Shown: positions 6,471-14,543, numbered from the stretch's first letter. The stretch is 19,612 bases of DNA from JAMCRD01 sp964633405 (GCA_964633405.1 CAZWFV010000012.1:1-19612); one strand, 5' to 3'. The notes: generated by a model not told the origin, from the sequence alone. Numbers and translations: made by a program.

Positions 6471-6499
6471 TCGACAAAATAAACCTTCTACGGTATCAT
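6471..6499 (+). promoter_or_regulatory. Promoter in the infC-rpmI gap
   Basis: TCGACA (6471-6476), a 17-nt spacer and TATCAT (6494-6499) begin 10 nt after the infC stop. It would give rpmI-rplT a start site near 6506 and a leader of about 10 nt, allowing ribosomal protein synthesis to be uncoupled from infC. Confidence 0.5.
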
Positions 6500-6515
6500 C
6501 ACTGCCGCATTCATC

Positions 6516-6701
6516 ATGACTAAGCGAGCTATAACCGATCGTTTTCGGGTAACTAAAAACGGCAAGGTGTTACGCAGGCCAATGGGTCTAGGACATTCCC
6601 GCGCCAACAAGAGCGGCTCGGCGATACGGACCAAGCGCTTGACCCTGCCTCTTGAATATATGGAGTCAAAAAAGATATCTAAGAAATACATAAATGGCTA
6701 G
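6516..6701 (+). CDS. rpmI: 50S ribosomal protein L35
   Basis: The 61-residue basic protein has the L35 signature: KRFRVTKNGKV-like spacing (DRFRVTKNGKVLRRP), then GLGHSRANKSGSAIRTKR. The length is normal for L35. It lies between infC and rplT, the conserved order. Its stop overlaps the rplT start by 8 nt (ATGGCTAG), so translation of the two is probably coupled. No Shine-Dalgarno sequence precedes the ATG. Confidence 0.93.
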   Translation: MTKRAITDRFRVTKNGKVLRRPMGLGHSRANKSGSAIRTKRLTLPLEYMESKKISKKYING

Positions 6702-7041
6702 GGTTAAAAGAGGCACGGTAGCGGCTAAGAAACGCAGGAAGATACTTAAATACACCAAGGGGTTCCGTTGGGGCCGCAAATCTAAGGAGCGGGCCGCTAA
6801 AGAAGCACTGCTCCATGCCTGGTCGCATTCATTTAGGGGACGAAAGGAGGAGAAGAGGGTAAACCGCGCAGCCTGGCAGGCCAAAGTCAACGCCGCCAGC
6901 CGCACCGAGGGGCTGTCTTATAGCAGGTTTATCCATGCACTTAAGCTAAATAAGGTGAAACTCGACCGTAAAGTGCTGGCGGACATAGCCCAGAACGAAC
7001 CAGTTACCTTCAAGAAGATCGTTGCGTCCCTGAAGAAGTAG
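6694..7041 (+). CDS. rplT: 50S ribosomal protein L20
   Basis: The 115-residue protein has the L20 pattern from its first residues: MARVKRGTVAAKKRRKILK, then KGFRWGRKSKERAAKEAL and a long basic helix ending in SYSRFIHALKLNKVKLDRKVLADIA. L20 is an early 23S rRNA assembly protein and, in other bacteria, represses the rpmI-rplT mRNA. It overlaps rpmI by 8 nt. Its last 32 nt overlap the convergent Nudix gene, and no terminator is visible at this junction, so antisense transcription here is likely. Confidence 0.95.
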   Translation: MARVKRGTVAAKKRRKILKYTKGFRWGRKSKERAAKEALLHAWSHSFRGRKEEKRVNRAAWQAKVNAASRTEGLSYSRFIHALKLNKVKLDRKVLADIAQNEPVTFKKIVASLKK

Positions 7042-7516
7042 CATCCGGCTTACCTTGGGATATAAAACTGTGGGCGCGCCTTATGACCAACGCGTTCTCG
7101 CGGTAGGCGCTTAACAAGCGTAGCGCGTCCTTGTATTTGAACCAACCGAAACCCTCGTGTTCGTCTGATATCCTTATTTGTCTCTGTTTCGTCTCCGCCA
7201 GGTAGAAGATAACTATCTTGGATACCCGCGTCTTATTCTTATTAAACAGGTACCTTTCCAACGTCCTGAAGCCGTGTCTGAGCTTCAACTCGCTCTCCCT
7301 CAAACCAGTCTCCTCGCACGTCTCGCGAATGGCGGCCCGGAAGCTGGTCTCTCTGACCGGCTGTGAACCGTCGTTACCTTTCAGCAACTCGACATGTCCT
7401 TTTGGAAAGTTCCAGTAGCGCCCGCCGTGATATAATAGTAGAAATTTGGGGCCTTCGCTGGTTCGTCGATATACCACTATCCCCGCGGACGTTTCATGAC
7501 TGACTTCCGGTTTCAT
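7010..7516 (-). CDS. Nudix hydrolase (diadenosine tetraphosphatase-like)
   Basis: The 168-residue protein opens with ETSAGIVVYRR and has WNFPKGHVE followed by AAIRETCEETGL, the usual look of bis(5'-nucleosyl)-tetraphosphatase/MutT-type Nudix enzymes that hydrolyse nucleoside diphosphate-linked compounds. The Nudix box is G-x15-E-x7-RE-x2-EE-x-G-L, so about ten extra residues (LLKGNDGSQPV region) interrupt the usual G-x5-E loop while the metal-binding REtcEE core is intact. It is the last gene of the minus operon, starting 2 nt after the PolX stop. Its 3' end overlaps rplT by 32 nt on the other strand. Likely substrates (Ap4A, oxidised nucleotides) are inference. Confidence 0.85.
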   Translation of the reverse strand: MKPEVSHETSAGIVVYRRTSEGPKFLLLYHGGRYWNFPKGHVELLKGNDGSQPVRETSFRAAIRETCEETGLRESELKLRHGFRTLERYLFNKNKTRVSKIVIFYLAETKQRQIRISDEHEGFGWFKYKDALRLLSAYRENALVIRRAHSFISQGKPDATSSGTQRSS

Positions 7517-7518
7517 AA

Positions 7519-9255
7519 CTAGTGTTTTAGCATTTTAGTCATCTTATCTAACGGCCAGGCATTGACGATATCGCCGCGCTTAGCCCATCCGCGTCGAGCT
7601 TGGGCTAGGCCGTAGTTCACGAACTGCAAGTGACCGACGGCGTGGGCGTCCGAATCGATAGCCAGCTTAACCCCAGTTTCAACCGCCTTTCTTATATATT
7701 CGTCCTTGAGGTCCAACCGATCCGGTATCCCGTCTATCTCTAGGACGGTGTTGGTCTTCTTGGCTAATTTGATTATCTGGTCCATATCCAGATTTATCGG
7801 ATCCCGTTTATTGATCAGCCTGCCGGTAGGGTGGAAAACTATATCGACGTTGGGATTGCTCATGGCCCTCTCTAAGCGGGCCATTTGCTGACCTATCGGC
7901 ATACCGAAAAAGGAATGTATTGATACGCCGACGATATCCAGCTTGGCCAGAGACTCGTCCGATATATCCAGCGCTCCATCCTTAAGTATGTCGCACTCCG
8001 TTCCCTTTAATACGGTTATCCGCCCTCTCAGTTTCTTATTGACCCGGTCTATCTCCAAGCCCTGTTTCTGCAAACGTTTCTCGTCCAGACCATGAGCCAT
8101 GGCTAATCGCTTGGTGTGGTCGGTTATAGCTATATATTTGTGTCCCAGCTTCTCGGCCGCCAGGGCCATCTCCTCTATCGAGCTTGCACCATCGGTCCAA
8201 TCGGACTGGACCTGCAGGTCACCAGCCAGATCCCCGTAACCGATAAGTTTGGGCAGTTTATGGGCCTTAGCCAGATCCAGCTCGCCGGTATCCTCACGCA
8301 TCTCTGGCGGCACGTATTCCAATCCAAGTTTATCGTACACCTCCTCTTCGGTTCTCCCCGCGATGCGCGGGCCTTCGGCGCCGCCCCTGCCTTTGCCAAA
8401 CAGGCCGTATTCGTTTAGCTTCCACCCCTTGGCCTGAGCCATCTCCCTCATGGCTACGTTGTGCGCCTTGGAACCAGTGAAGTAAGCCAAGGCCGCACCG
8501 TAGCTATCGGCGGGCACCACTCTGAGATCGACATCAATACCGACCTTAAGTCTGACCGAAGATTTTGTGTCTCCCTTGGCTATCACCTCCAACACCTCCG
8601 GCTGGGAGATAAATGCATCCATCACAGCTTTGGGGTTCTTTGAAATGACCAGTATGTCCAGGTCGCCGACAGTCTCTTTCTGGCGTCTAAACGATCCGGC
8701 CACCTCGGCCCGCTCAACCCCTGGGACCCTGCTCATATATTCCCTCATCGCCAGAGCGAGACTGGTGACCTCCCCCAGCAAGAAACGCCCCGAGTGCCGA
8801 CGATATGCATCGATGCCCTTAACCATCTTTTCCTCCGATCTCGTTCCGAAGCCAGCCAGCTTACGTATCTTGCCCTGCTTAACCGCTTTCTCCAGGCTAG
8901 CCAGGTCCTTAACCCCGAGCTTCTTATACAATAATTGTATTGTCTTCGGACCTATGCCTTCGATACTGGAAAGTTCGGAAATGTTCACCGGGTGCTTTTT
9001 GCTCAGCTTTTCATAGTAGCCCAGCTTGCCGGTCTTTATGAGCTCCTCTATTTTCTCGGCTATCGACACTCCGACCCCAGGTATCTCCTCCAGGGCCTTT
9101 AGTCCGCCACGCTCATACACCGAGGAAACCTCCTCTTCCAGGCTGGCTATAGCCTCGGCCGCCCGGTCATAAGCCCGTGGCTTAAAGGCCACGCCCTCCA
9201 TCTCCAGGAATTCGGCTATGTTCAAGAGTATCTTGGCTACCTCGGAGTTCCTCAT
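7519..9255 (-). CDS. polX: DNA polymerase X family protein with PHP domain
   Basis: At 578 residues this is the normal length for bacterial PolX. The N-terminal helix-hairpin-helix region has EIPGVGVSIAEKI near 57 and SIEGIGPKTIQLLY near 97. The polymerase palm has GSFRRQKETVGDLDILV with D198 and D200 and a third carboxylate at D243 (DVDLRVV). The C-terminal PHP domain keeps DH 379-380, E420, H447, H475 and D536-x-H538. PolX fills short gaps in base-excision repair, and the PHP domain gives 3'-5' exonuclease and AP/phosphatase activities in other species. Here the first PHP motif HxH is QxQ (348-350), so those activities may be altered. It starts through an ATGA overlap with the upstream Clp-like gene and is 2 nt from the Nudix gene. 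Confidence 0.92.
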   Translation of the reverse strand: MRNSEVAKILLNIAEFLEMEGVAFKPRAYDRAAEAIASLEEEVSSVYERGGLKALEEIPGVGVSIAEKIEELIKTGKLGYYEKLSKKHPVNISELSSIEGIGPKTIQLLYKKLGVKDLASLEKAVKQGKIRKLAGFGTRSEEKMVKGIDAYRRHSGRFLLGEVTSLALAMREYMSRVPGVERAEVAGSFRRQKETVGDLDILVISKNPKAVMDAFISQPEVLEVIAKGDTKSSVRLKVGIDVDLRVVPADSYGAALAYFTGSKAHNVAMREMAQAKGWKLNEYGLFGKGRGGAEGPRIAGRTEEEVYDKLGLEYVPPEMREDTGELDLAKAHKLPKLIGYGDLAGDLQVQSDWTDGASSIEEMALAAEKLGHKYIAITDHTKRLAMAHGLDEKRLQKQGLEIDRVNKKLRGRITVLKGTECDILKDGALDISDESLAKLDIVGVSIHSFFGMPIGQQMARLERAMSNPNVDIVFHPTGRLINKRDPINLDMDQIIKLAKKTNTVLEIDGIPDRLDLKDEYIRKAVETGVKLAIDSDAHAVGHLQFVNYGLAQARRGWAKRGDIVNAWPLDKMTKMLKH

Positions 9256-11753
9256 TGTCGCTTCTCGAATTTCAGCTTATCGCCGTCCAAAGAGGCGTTG
9301 ATTACCGAACCGCGGCTTACCTCCGAAGACAATATCATCTCGGAGAGCGGGCCGCGCAATTTGTCGGATATCGCCTCCCTGAGCGGCCTGGCGCCGAAGA
9401 CCGGATCGTAGCCCCATTCCGCCAGTTTGTTTATGACCTCGTCCTGGACGGTAAGTTCTATCCCCTTCTCGTTCCTCAGAGTGTCCCTTATATCACCGAC
9501 CTGAAAGCGGGCTATACTCGCAATGTCACCGGGGTTAAGGTCGCGGAAGACGATCACGGTCATACGATTGAGCAGTTCCGGATGAAAAACGTCAGTCAGT
9601 TTGTCTTTGAACGCGCTGGTTATTTCTTCCATGGTCTTTCCTTGGATCAGTTCGTTCTTGATGAATTCCGAGTGCGCGTTCGAAGTCGCGATTATCAAAG
9701 TGTTTTCGAAGCTTACCGTCCTGCCCAGGTTATCAGTGAGCCTACCGTCATCGAACACTTGCAGGAACAGATTCAATATGTCGGGGCTGGCTTTTTCGAA
9801 CTCGTCGAGTAGCACAAGACTGTAAGGATGTTCGAACACCGCGTCGGTCAGGGCTCCGGTAACCGCCCCATCCGGGGAACCGATCAGCCTGGCCGAACTG
9901 CCCTTGTCCTGATATTCGGACATGTCCAAACGGACCATAGCATTCTCCGAACCGAACTGTATTTTAGCCAGTATCTTCGATAGTTCGGTCTTGCCGACCC
10001 CGGTCGGCCCGACGAACAGGAATGATCTTATCGGTCCGCCCTTGCGGACGAGGCCGCTGCGATATTCGCGCAGGGCACGGGATACGGACCTGACTGCCAC
10101 TTCCTGATCGATGAACCGCTCGTGAATCGTCTCTTCCAAATGCAACAGGTGCTCGCGCTCACCGTCGCCGGCTTCGTGCATGGGCACTTTGGCCCGCCTT
10201 TCGGCGACCCTGGTCACATCCTCTCCCTTGACCACTCTGTCGCCGCTGCGACTGGCCTCGGTCAGCGCCTCCTTCAACAGATCATCTGCCGACGACGGCA
10301 AAAGCCTGCTCCGGAAATACCTCTTGGCTAGCTGGACCGCGATCTTTATCGCGGCGTGGGTTATGGTAACCCGATAGACCTTCTCCAAAATCAAGCTGTC
10401 ATAGACCAATATCCGTTCCGCCTCGTCCTCGCTCACCTCATCCACCTTGATCTCCTGGAAAGCGCTGGCAAACACGCTATCCGTCTCAATCAGCTGTTTG
10501 TACTCCCTGGGATATGTGGTGCCTATCGTGGGAAAATCGTTGGAGATTACGAGCGGCAACATTGTGTTTGCGGCCGACAGTTCCCGCGAAGGCGCCGTTC
10601 GGGACAGGTTGTGTATGTCGGGTATGTAAATGATTATATTGCCCGCCGCATTGATCTCGCTGAGGATGGCGTTGATCCGCCGCTGCAACTCACCCTGGTT
10701 TGCGCCGGAAGTCATAGCATTGATATCCAACGCCACCAGTCTCTTATCGAATAACGGCACTGGCACTTCGTCCCTACTGATCTTGTAGGCCAGGTGGCTG
10801 ATTATCGTTTCCTTGCCCGAGCCCGCTTCACCGATGAGCAGCGCGTTTGGCTTGCTGGGCCGGGAAACGGCGTCGACCAGCCGTTCGTATTCCTGTTCGT
10901 GGCCGATCATAAAACCGATCTTGTTCATCCGGGCCATATCCGTAAGATCCGTGCTGATCCTGTCCAGAACCGGCGTCGGCCTGGCAGTCCAAGCCCGATT
11001 CATGAAACGGTGTCTAATCCGATAAGATCGGCCGGCGAATCCGCCCAGACTCGACGGCAGGCGGAAAATGGGAAAGGTGGGCGCGAGATGTCCGAAGATC
11101 ATCGCTTTTTCCAGATCGCCGGGGGCTATCCGGAACAGGTCGAATAGGCTGTTTGCCTCGGCTTCGCCGGTGGCGGGTATCGCCGCAAATAGGTCAGCCG
11201 GCCTTATGTTCTCGGCGTGGCCAGATATCGCTTGTAGTGCGGCTGCGAGCACCAACTTCTCCTCCATCTGCGACAACTGTTGATTCGTATACTTAGCCGG
11301 CAGGCTTTTACTGAGGTGCTCAATCAGTTTCGATCCGAACTCGTCACGCGACACTTCCAGACGCTGCAGCGCTTTGCCGACCTCCTTTCTCATTAAAAGG
11401 TCCTTGCCTAGGTGGAGATAGGGATTGCCGCCGAAGACTCGGGCCCGATTGAAGGCTGCGAGCAAGGCATTCATTGCCTGAGGGCTAGCATACTCCGCCA
11501 GGTTTACGTCGCCCTCTTTGGGCAACCTACTTAGAGGCTTCCTGGATTTGTTCCTGTGCAAGAAGCTGTCAACCAGGTATAGGGCGAGCAATGTTCCCAG
11601 AGCCCTCGTCCAGGCGGCCCCGGAAAGCAGGAATATCACCGTTACCACAATCAGCACTACAATCCATATCCAGATGATTATATTGACCGCCGCCCTCGTC
11701 GCCGGGTGCATAGTAAGTCTGGGATCTTCAAATCGGAAATTAAGCGATGCCAT
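9252..11753 (-). CDS. Membrane-anchored Clp-like AAA+ protein with degenerate first ATPase domain
   Basis: The 833-residue ClpC/ClpB-like protein starts at ATG 11753; a TTG at 11768 would add five residues. Residues about 23-62 form a two-helix membrane hairpin, and 85-220 resemble a Clp N double repeat. D1 follows, then D2 without an intervening M-domain. D2 is intact: Walker A GPTGVGKT 582-589, Walker B LVLLDE 646-651, NR730 and GARPLR 787-792. D1 is degenerate: GEAGSGKE has Glu for Thr, Walker B is IYIPDIH for IDEIH, and the Arg-finger region reads SAFQ for RRFQ. The D1 pore tyrosine region reads GANQGEL, and the D2 GYVGYEEGG pore loop is shortened to GSPDGAVTGAL. No IGL/IGF ClpP-docking loop is visible. 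It overlaps PolX by ATGA and the upstream membrane gene by 14 nt. A remodelling or scaffold role at the membrane is inference. Confidence 0.85.
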   Translation of the reverse strand: MASLNFRFEDPRLTMHPATRAAVNIIIWIWIVVLIVVTVIFLLSGAAWTRALGTLLALYLVDSFLHRNKSRKPLSRLPKEGDVNLAEYASPQAMNALLAAFNRARVFGGNPYLHLGKDLLMRKEVGKALQRLEVSRDEFGSKLIEHLSKSLPAKYTNQQLSQMEEKLVLAAALQAISGHAENIRPADLFAAIPATGEAEANSLFDLFRIAPGDLEKAMIFGHLAPTFPIFRLPSSLGGFAGRSYRIRHRFMNRAWTARPTPVLDRISTDLTDMARMNKIGFMIGHEQEYERLVDAVSRPSKPNALLIGEAGSGKETIISHLAYKISRDEVPVPLFDKRLVALDINAMTSGANQGELQRRINAILSEINAAGNIIIYIPDIHNLSRTAPSRELSAANTMLPLVISNDFPTIGTTYPREYKQLIETDSVFASAFQEIKVDEVSEDEAERILVYDSLILEKVYRVTITHAAIKIAVQLAKRYFRSRLLPSSADDLLKEALTEASRSGDRVVKGEDVTRVAERRAKVPMHEAGDGEREHLLHLEETIHERFIDQEVAVRSVSRALREYRSGLVRKGGPIRSFLFVGPTGVGKTELSKILAKIQFGSENAMVRLDMSEYQDKGSSARLIGSPDGAVTGALTDAVFEHPYSLVLLDEFEKASPDILNLFLQVFDDGRLTDNLGRTVSFENTLIIATSNAHSEFIKNELIQGKTMEEITSAFKDKLTDVFHPELLNRMTVIVFRDLNPGDIASIARFQVGDIRDTLRNEKGIELTVQDEVINKLAEWGYDPVFGARPLREAISDKLRGPLSEMILSSEVSRGSVINASLDGDKLKFEKRQ

Positions 11754-12093
11754 GGTATTTAATAACAATGTAGATTAGTACTATCAGTGCCACTGCCCAC
11801 AGGACGTAAGCCGCGACGAAGACTATTAGCAATGCCGCGTAAACTGCGAGGCCGAGGATTATCCGGGCAAGCCTGAATATGAAACCCAGGATGTGTCCCG
11901 CCACCGTCCGGTCTTGATACAGCGGCTCGAAAATGTGACGCAGGGTAACCCTAAGCGCGAATGATCGATCCAGGAACTCAAATGTATTTACGGCCAGATG
12001 GCTCAACACCATGAAGCTGTCCACATACCAGTGGCGCAGGAATTGGACTAATCGGTTAAAAAAGCGCGTGACGAGGTATAACACGCCGGTCAT
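11740..12093 (-). CDS. Small membrane protein, unknown function
   Basis: The 117-residue protein has an amphipathic N-terminal half (LVQFLRHWYVDSFMVLSHLAVNTFEFLD), a conserved-looking RHIFEPLYQDRTVAGHILGF segment at about 52-71, and two C-terminal transmembrane helices at about 73-91 and 93-112. I do not recognise a named family. It is first in the operon with the membrane-anchored Clp-like gene, overlapping it by 14 nt, which suggests the two products work together at the membrane. The ATG is supported by a TATAAT exactly 6 nt upstream; no Shine-Dalgarno sequence is present. Confidence 0.75.
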   Translation of the reverse strand: MTGVLYLVTRFFNRLVQFLRHWYVDSFMVLSHLAVNTFEFLDRSFALRVTLRHIFEPLYQDRTVAGHILGFIFRLARIILGLAVYAALLIVFVAAYVLWAVALIVLIYIVIKYHGIA

Positions 12094-12099
12094 AACGAA

Positions 12100-12105
12100 A
12101 TTATA
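12100..12105 (-). promoter_or_regulatory. -10 element of the small membrane protein/Clp-like/polX/Nudix operon
   Basis: A perfect minus-strand TATAAT lies 6 nt before ATG 12093, so the transcript would be leaderless. No good -35 was seen at 16-18 nt spacing. It appears to be the main promoter for four co-directional, overlapping or nearly touching genes. Confidence 0.6.
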
Positions 12106-12148
12106 GCACCGCCCGAGGGATGTTTCTTATTTCATCCGCATGAACCGG

Positions 12149-12177
12149 TTGGTGGGAGTCCTAAACTGTTATATACT
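12149..12177 (+). promoter_or_regulatory. Promoter of the uracil-DNA glycosylase gene
   Basis: TTGGTG (12149-12154), a 17-nt spacer and TATACT (12172-12177) end 10 nt before ATG 12188. The expected leader is about 4 nt. An earlier ATG at 12181 is out of frame and hits a stop within five codons. Confidence 0.6.
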
Positions 12178-12187
12178 CCGATGAACA

Positions 12188-12811
12188 ATGGATAAGTCGG
12201 TGTCGCTCGGCTCCCTAAAGATAGATATGCTTAGGGACGGATCGCTCCCCCTGGTTGGAGCCAATCTTGTCTTCGGTGAGGGAGACCCGTCATCCGAGGT
12301 TATTTTCATCGGCGAAGCCCCGGGATTCTATGAAGATAGGGAGGGGCGCCCCTTCGTCGGCCGAGCGGGGAAGTTACTCGATCAGTTGCTGAAAGAAATA
12401 GGCTGGGAACGGGACAGCGTGTACATAACCAATATCGTTAAACGGCGCCCGCCGGAGAACCGCGACCCTCTGCCCGAAGAGGTGACGGCCTACTATCCGT
12501 ATCTCAAGAAGCAAATAGACATAATCGCCCCGAAGCTTATAGTCACCCTCGGCAGATTCTCGATGAATGTGTTCCTACCCGATGCCAAGATCTCCAGAGA
12601 CCAAAGCAAGGTATTCAGGAAGGGGAATATGATAATAGTCCCTCTATACCATCCCGCTGCCGCCTTGAGATCCACGACTATATTGGACGAACTGCGCAAG
12701 TCGTTCCAGAAATTGCCGGGTATAAGGAGTAAGCTGGACGATATGCTGGCCAGCGAGGAAAGGCTTTCCGTCGCCGACAAGCCGGCGCTGCGGCAAGATC
12801 ACCTTTTCTAA
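12188..12811 (+). CDS. Uracil-DNA glycosylase, family 4-like, without Fe-S cysteines
   Basis: The 207-residue protein has family 4 UDG motifs: motif A GEAPG 42-46 followed by ED 49-50, GRPFVGRAGKLLD, YITNIVKRRPPENRDP near 79-94, and the motif YHPAAALR at 154-161. It would remove uracil from DNA in base-excision repair. Family 4 enzymes normally hold a [4Fe-4S] cluster with four cysteines: two in an N-terminal CxxC, one in KCRPP and one after the NR.P block. Here the CxxC region is absent, KCRPP is KRRPP (R86), the last is Tyr (YYPYL, 102-106), and the whole protein has no cysteine. The N-terminus is correspondingly short, and the C-terminus has a polar tail of about 25 residues. It converges on the antiporter gene with a 4-nt overlap. 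Confidence 0.88.
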   Translation: MDKSVSLGSLKIDMLRDGSLPLVGANLVFGEGDPSSEVIFIGEAPGFYEDREGRPFVGRAGKLLDQLLKEIGWERDSVYITNIVKRRPPENRDPLPEEVTAYYPYLKKQIDIIAPKLIVTLGRFSMNVFLPDAKISRDQSKVFRKGNMIIVPLYHPAAALRSTTILDELRKSFQKLPGIRSKLDDMLASEERLSVADKPALRQDHLF

Positions 12812-14496
12812 GAGAGGCTTTCCAAAAATTTTATGTGGTGTTGCTTAAAGTCCTCCAGTTGCTCGAAATTATGGTCTTTCAATATTAAACGCGCTAGCTC
12901 CTCGCCACCGATCAGGTGCGGAATGAGAACGTAGTCGGCGCCAAGGTTATAGAGCAGGCGTCCCTCCCGCTCCCCATCCGCGGTCAGAATGACCCTGGCC
13001 TGGGAATTTCTGCGCCGCACCGCTTCCAGAATGGCCTCGTTATCGTGCAGGTCGGGCACGGTGGAAATGATCGCGCGAGCCTTCTCTATGCCCGCTATCT
13101 CCTGGATGTCGGGATCGGTTATGTCTCCGTAGATGACGGCTTTACCGTCCGCCCTTAACTTCCTAACGACAGTGGGATCGAAATCTATCGTAACCACCCT
13201 GCCGCCAGACAACTCGACGGCTCTCAATATGGTCCGGCCCATTCGATGCGCGCCGATCAGTATCACATGATTTATGAATTTGCCCTGGGGAACCTCTTCC
13301 TCCGGTCGCTCGATGTTGCGCTCGGTCCATTTCAATGCCGGGCTGAACAATTTATATAAATAGTCGCTGTAAGTTATGAGATAGGATGAGCAGAATATTG
13401 TTATCACGCCGACGATAACGACCAGCGACTCTTCGGCCGCGCTTATCTGTCCGAGTTGATAGCCTAAGGCGATCAGAACCAAGCTGAACTCGGAGATCTG
13501 GGACATGGTTATTCCCGCCAGGAACGACGTCCGCGAGCGGTACCCCAGAATAATCATAATCAGATATACGACCAGCGGATCGGCCACCAGAACGAACAAC
13601 ACGAAGAGGGTTATCGGCTCCAAGGCGATGGCGCTTGCGCTGAGCACCAGCTTCGTCCCTAGTCCGAAGAAGAAAATCATAACGAACAAGTCTCTCAGCG
13701 GGGCTAGTCGGCTGCTTATCTGAAAATGCTCCGCGGAATTAGCCAGGGTCAGGCCGGCCAAAAGTCCCCCGACTTCCACCGACAATCCGACGTAAGGTGA
13801 TGCGGCCAGAATCGCCACTCCGAGAGCCCAAGCGATGCTAAACAGATACAGCAGTTCCTGTGAGTGCCCGATGAGATCTAATAATTTAGGCAGGTATCTG
13901 GAAAGTGCAATCAGGACCAGTGCCAGGATTAAGCCCTTAACCAAGTCTATGAATAGCGGCGTAAGGTCCGCCACGACGTTGCCCCTGGATAGCCCGGACG
14001 ATACGAGAAGCAGGGCCAGCATGGCTATGAAGTCCTGAATTACCAGCACCCCGACAACGATTCTGCCGTGCAGGCTCTTCAGCTCCTTCTTCTCTGAGAG
14101 CAGCTTCACCACGATAATGGTCGAGGAGAAAGTCAGCGCGGCCGATATATAGAACGAGGGCAGCATACCGAACCCCAACAGAGAATGACTGAGCAGGAAC
14201 CCCACCCCGAAAGTTATAAATACCTGCCCCAAACCTATGATTATCGCGTGTACCCCCACGTGCCGGAGCTCGTGTAAATCCAGATCCAGGCCGACTATGA
14301 ACAGCAGCAAAGCTATTCCCAACGAGGACAGACCGTTGATCACATTTGTGTCTATACTTATGAACCGGGTCAGGCTGCCGACGACAAGGCCCGCGGCTAT
14401 AAAGCCGACCAGGGCGGGCTGTTTTAAGAGGTGGGCGATGATGCCAAAAGCTGCCGCTATGATTATCGACAAGGCTATTTCGGTGAAAAGCGTCAT
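12808..14496 (-). CDS. CPA2-family cation:proton antiporter with RCK (TrkA-N) domain
   Basis: The 562-residue protein has 11-13 transmembrane segments over residues 1-385, including the CPA2 pattern LGIALLLFIVGLDLDL near 60-75 and VGVLVIQDFIAM around 148-159 with the characteristic Asp. A cytosolic RCK-N domain follows at about 410-530 (HVILIGAHRMGRTILRAV, VVTIDFDP, VIYGDITDP, ARAIISTVPD). It would exchange K+ or Na+ for H+ with nucleotide gating, as in KefB/KefC-like proteins. The dinucleotide motif is G-A-H-R-M-G, with His where the second Gly of GxGxxG is usual, so nucleotide binding may differ. A -10-like TATCAT lies at 14510-14515, 13 nt before the ATG. It converges on the UDG gene (4-nt overlap). 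Confidence 0.9.
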   Translation of the reverse strand: MTLFTEIALSIIIAAAFGIIAHLLKQPALVGFIAAGLVVGSLTRFISIDTNVINGLSSLGIALLLFIVGLDLDLHELRHVGVHAIIIGLGQVFITFGVGFLLSHSLLGFGMLPSFYISAALTFSSTIIVVKLLSEKKELKSLHGRIVVGVLVIQDFIAMLALLLVSSGLSRGNVVADLTPLFIDLVKGLILALVLIALSRYLPKLLDLIGHSQELLYLFSIAWALGVAILAASPYVGLSVEVGGLLAGLTLANSAEHFQISSRLAPLRDLFVMIFFFGLGTKLVLSASAIALEPITLFVLFVLVADPLVVYLIMIILGYRSRTSFLAGITMSQISEFSLVLIALGYQLGQISAAEESLVVIVGVITIFCSSYLITYSDYLYKLFSPALKWTERNIERPEEEVPQGKFINHVILIGAHRMGRTILRAVELSGGRVVTIDFDPTVVRKLRADGKAVIYGDITDPDIQEIAGIEKARAIISTVPDLHDNEAILEAVRRRNSQARVILTADGEREGRLLYNLGADYVLIPHLIGGEELARLILKDHNFEQLEDFKQHHIKFLESLS

Positions 14497-14543
14497 CCGG
14501 CTTCTATGAATGATATCACGGCACCGGACGTTTTTCCCTTAAC

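Noticed and set aside
9255..9812. 185-aa plus-strand ORF opposite the Clp-like gene
   Set aside because: It is antisense to the conserved D2 AAA+ domain, with no recognisable motif.
12181..12195. ATG 12181 as the UDG start
   Set aside because: It is out of frame with the UDG and terminates after four codons.
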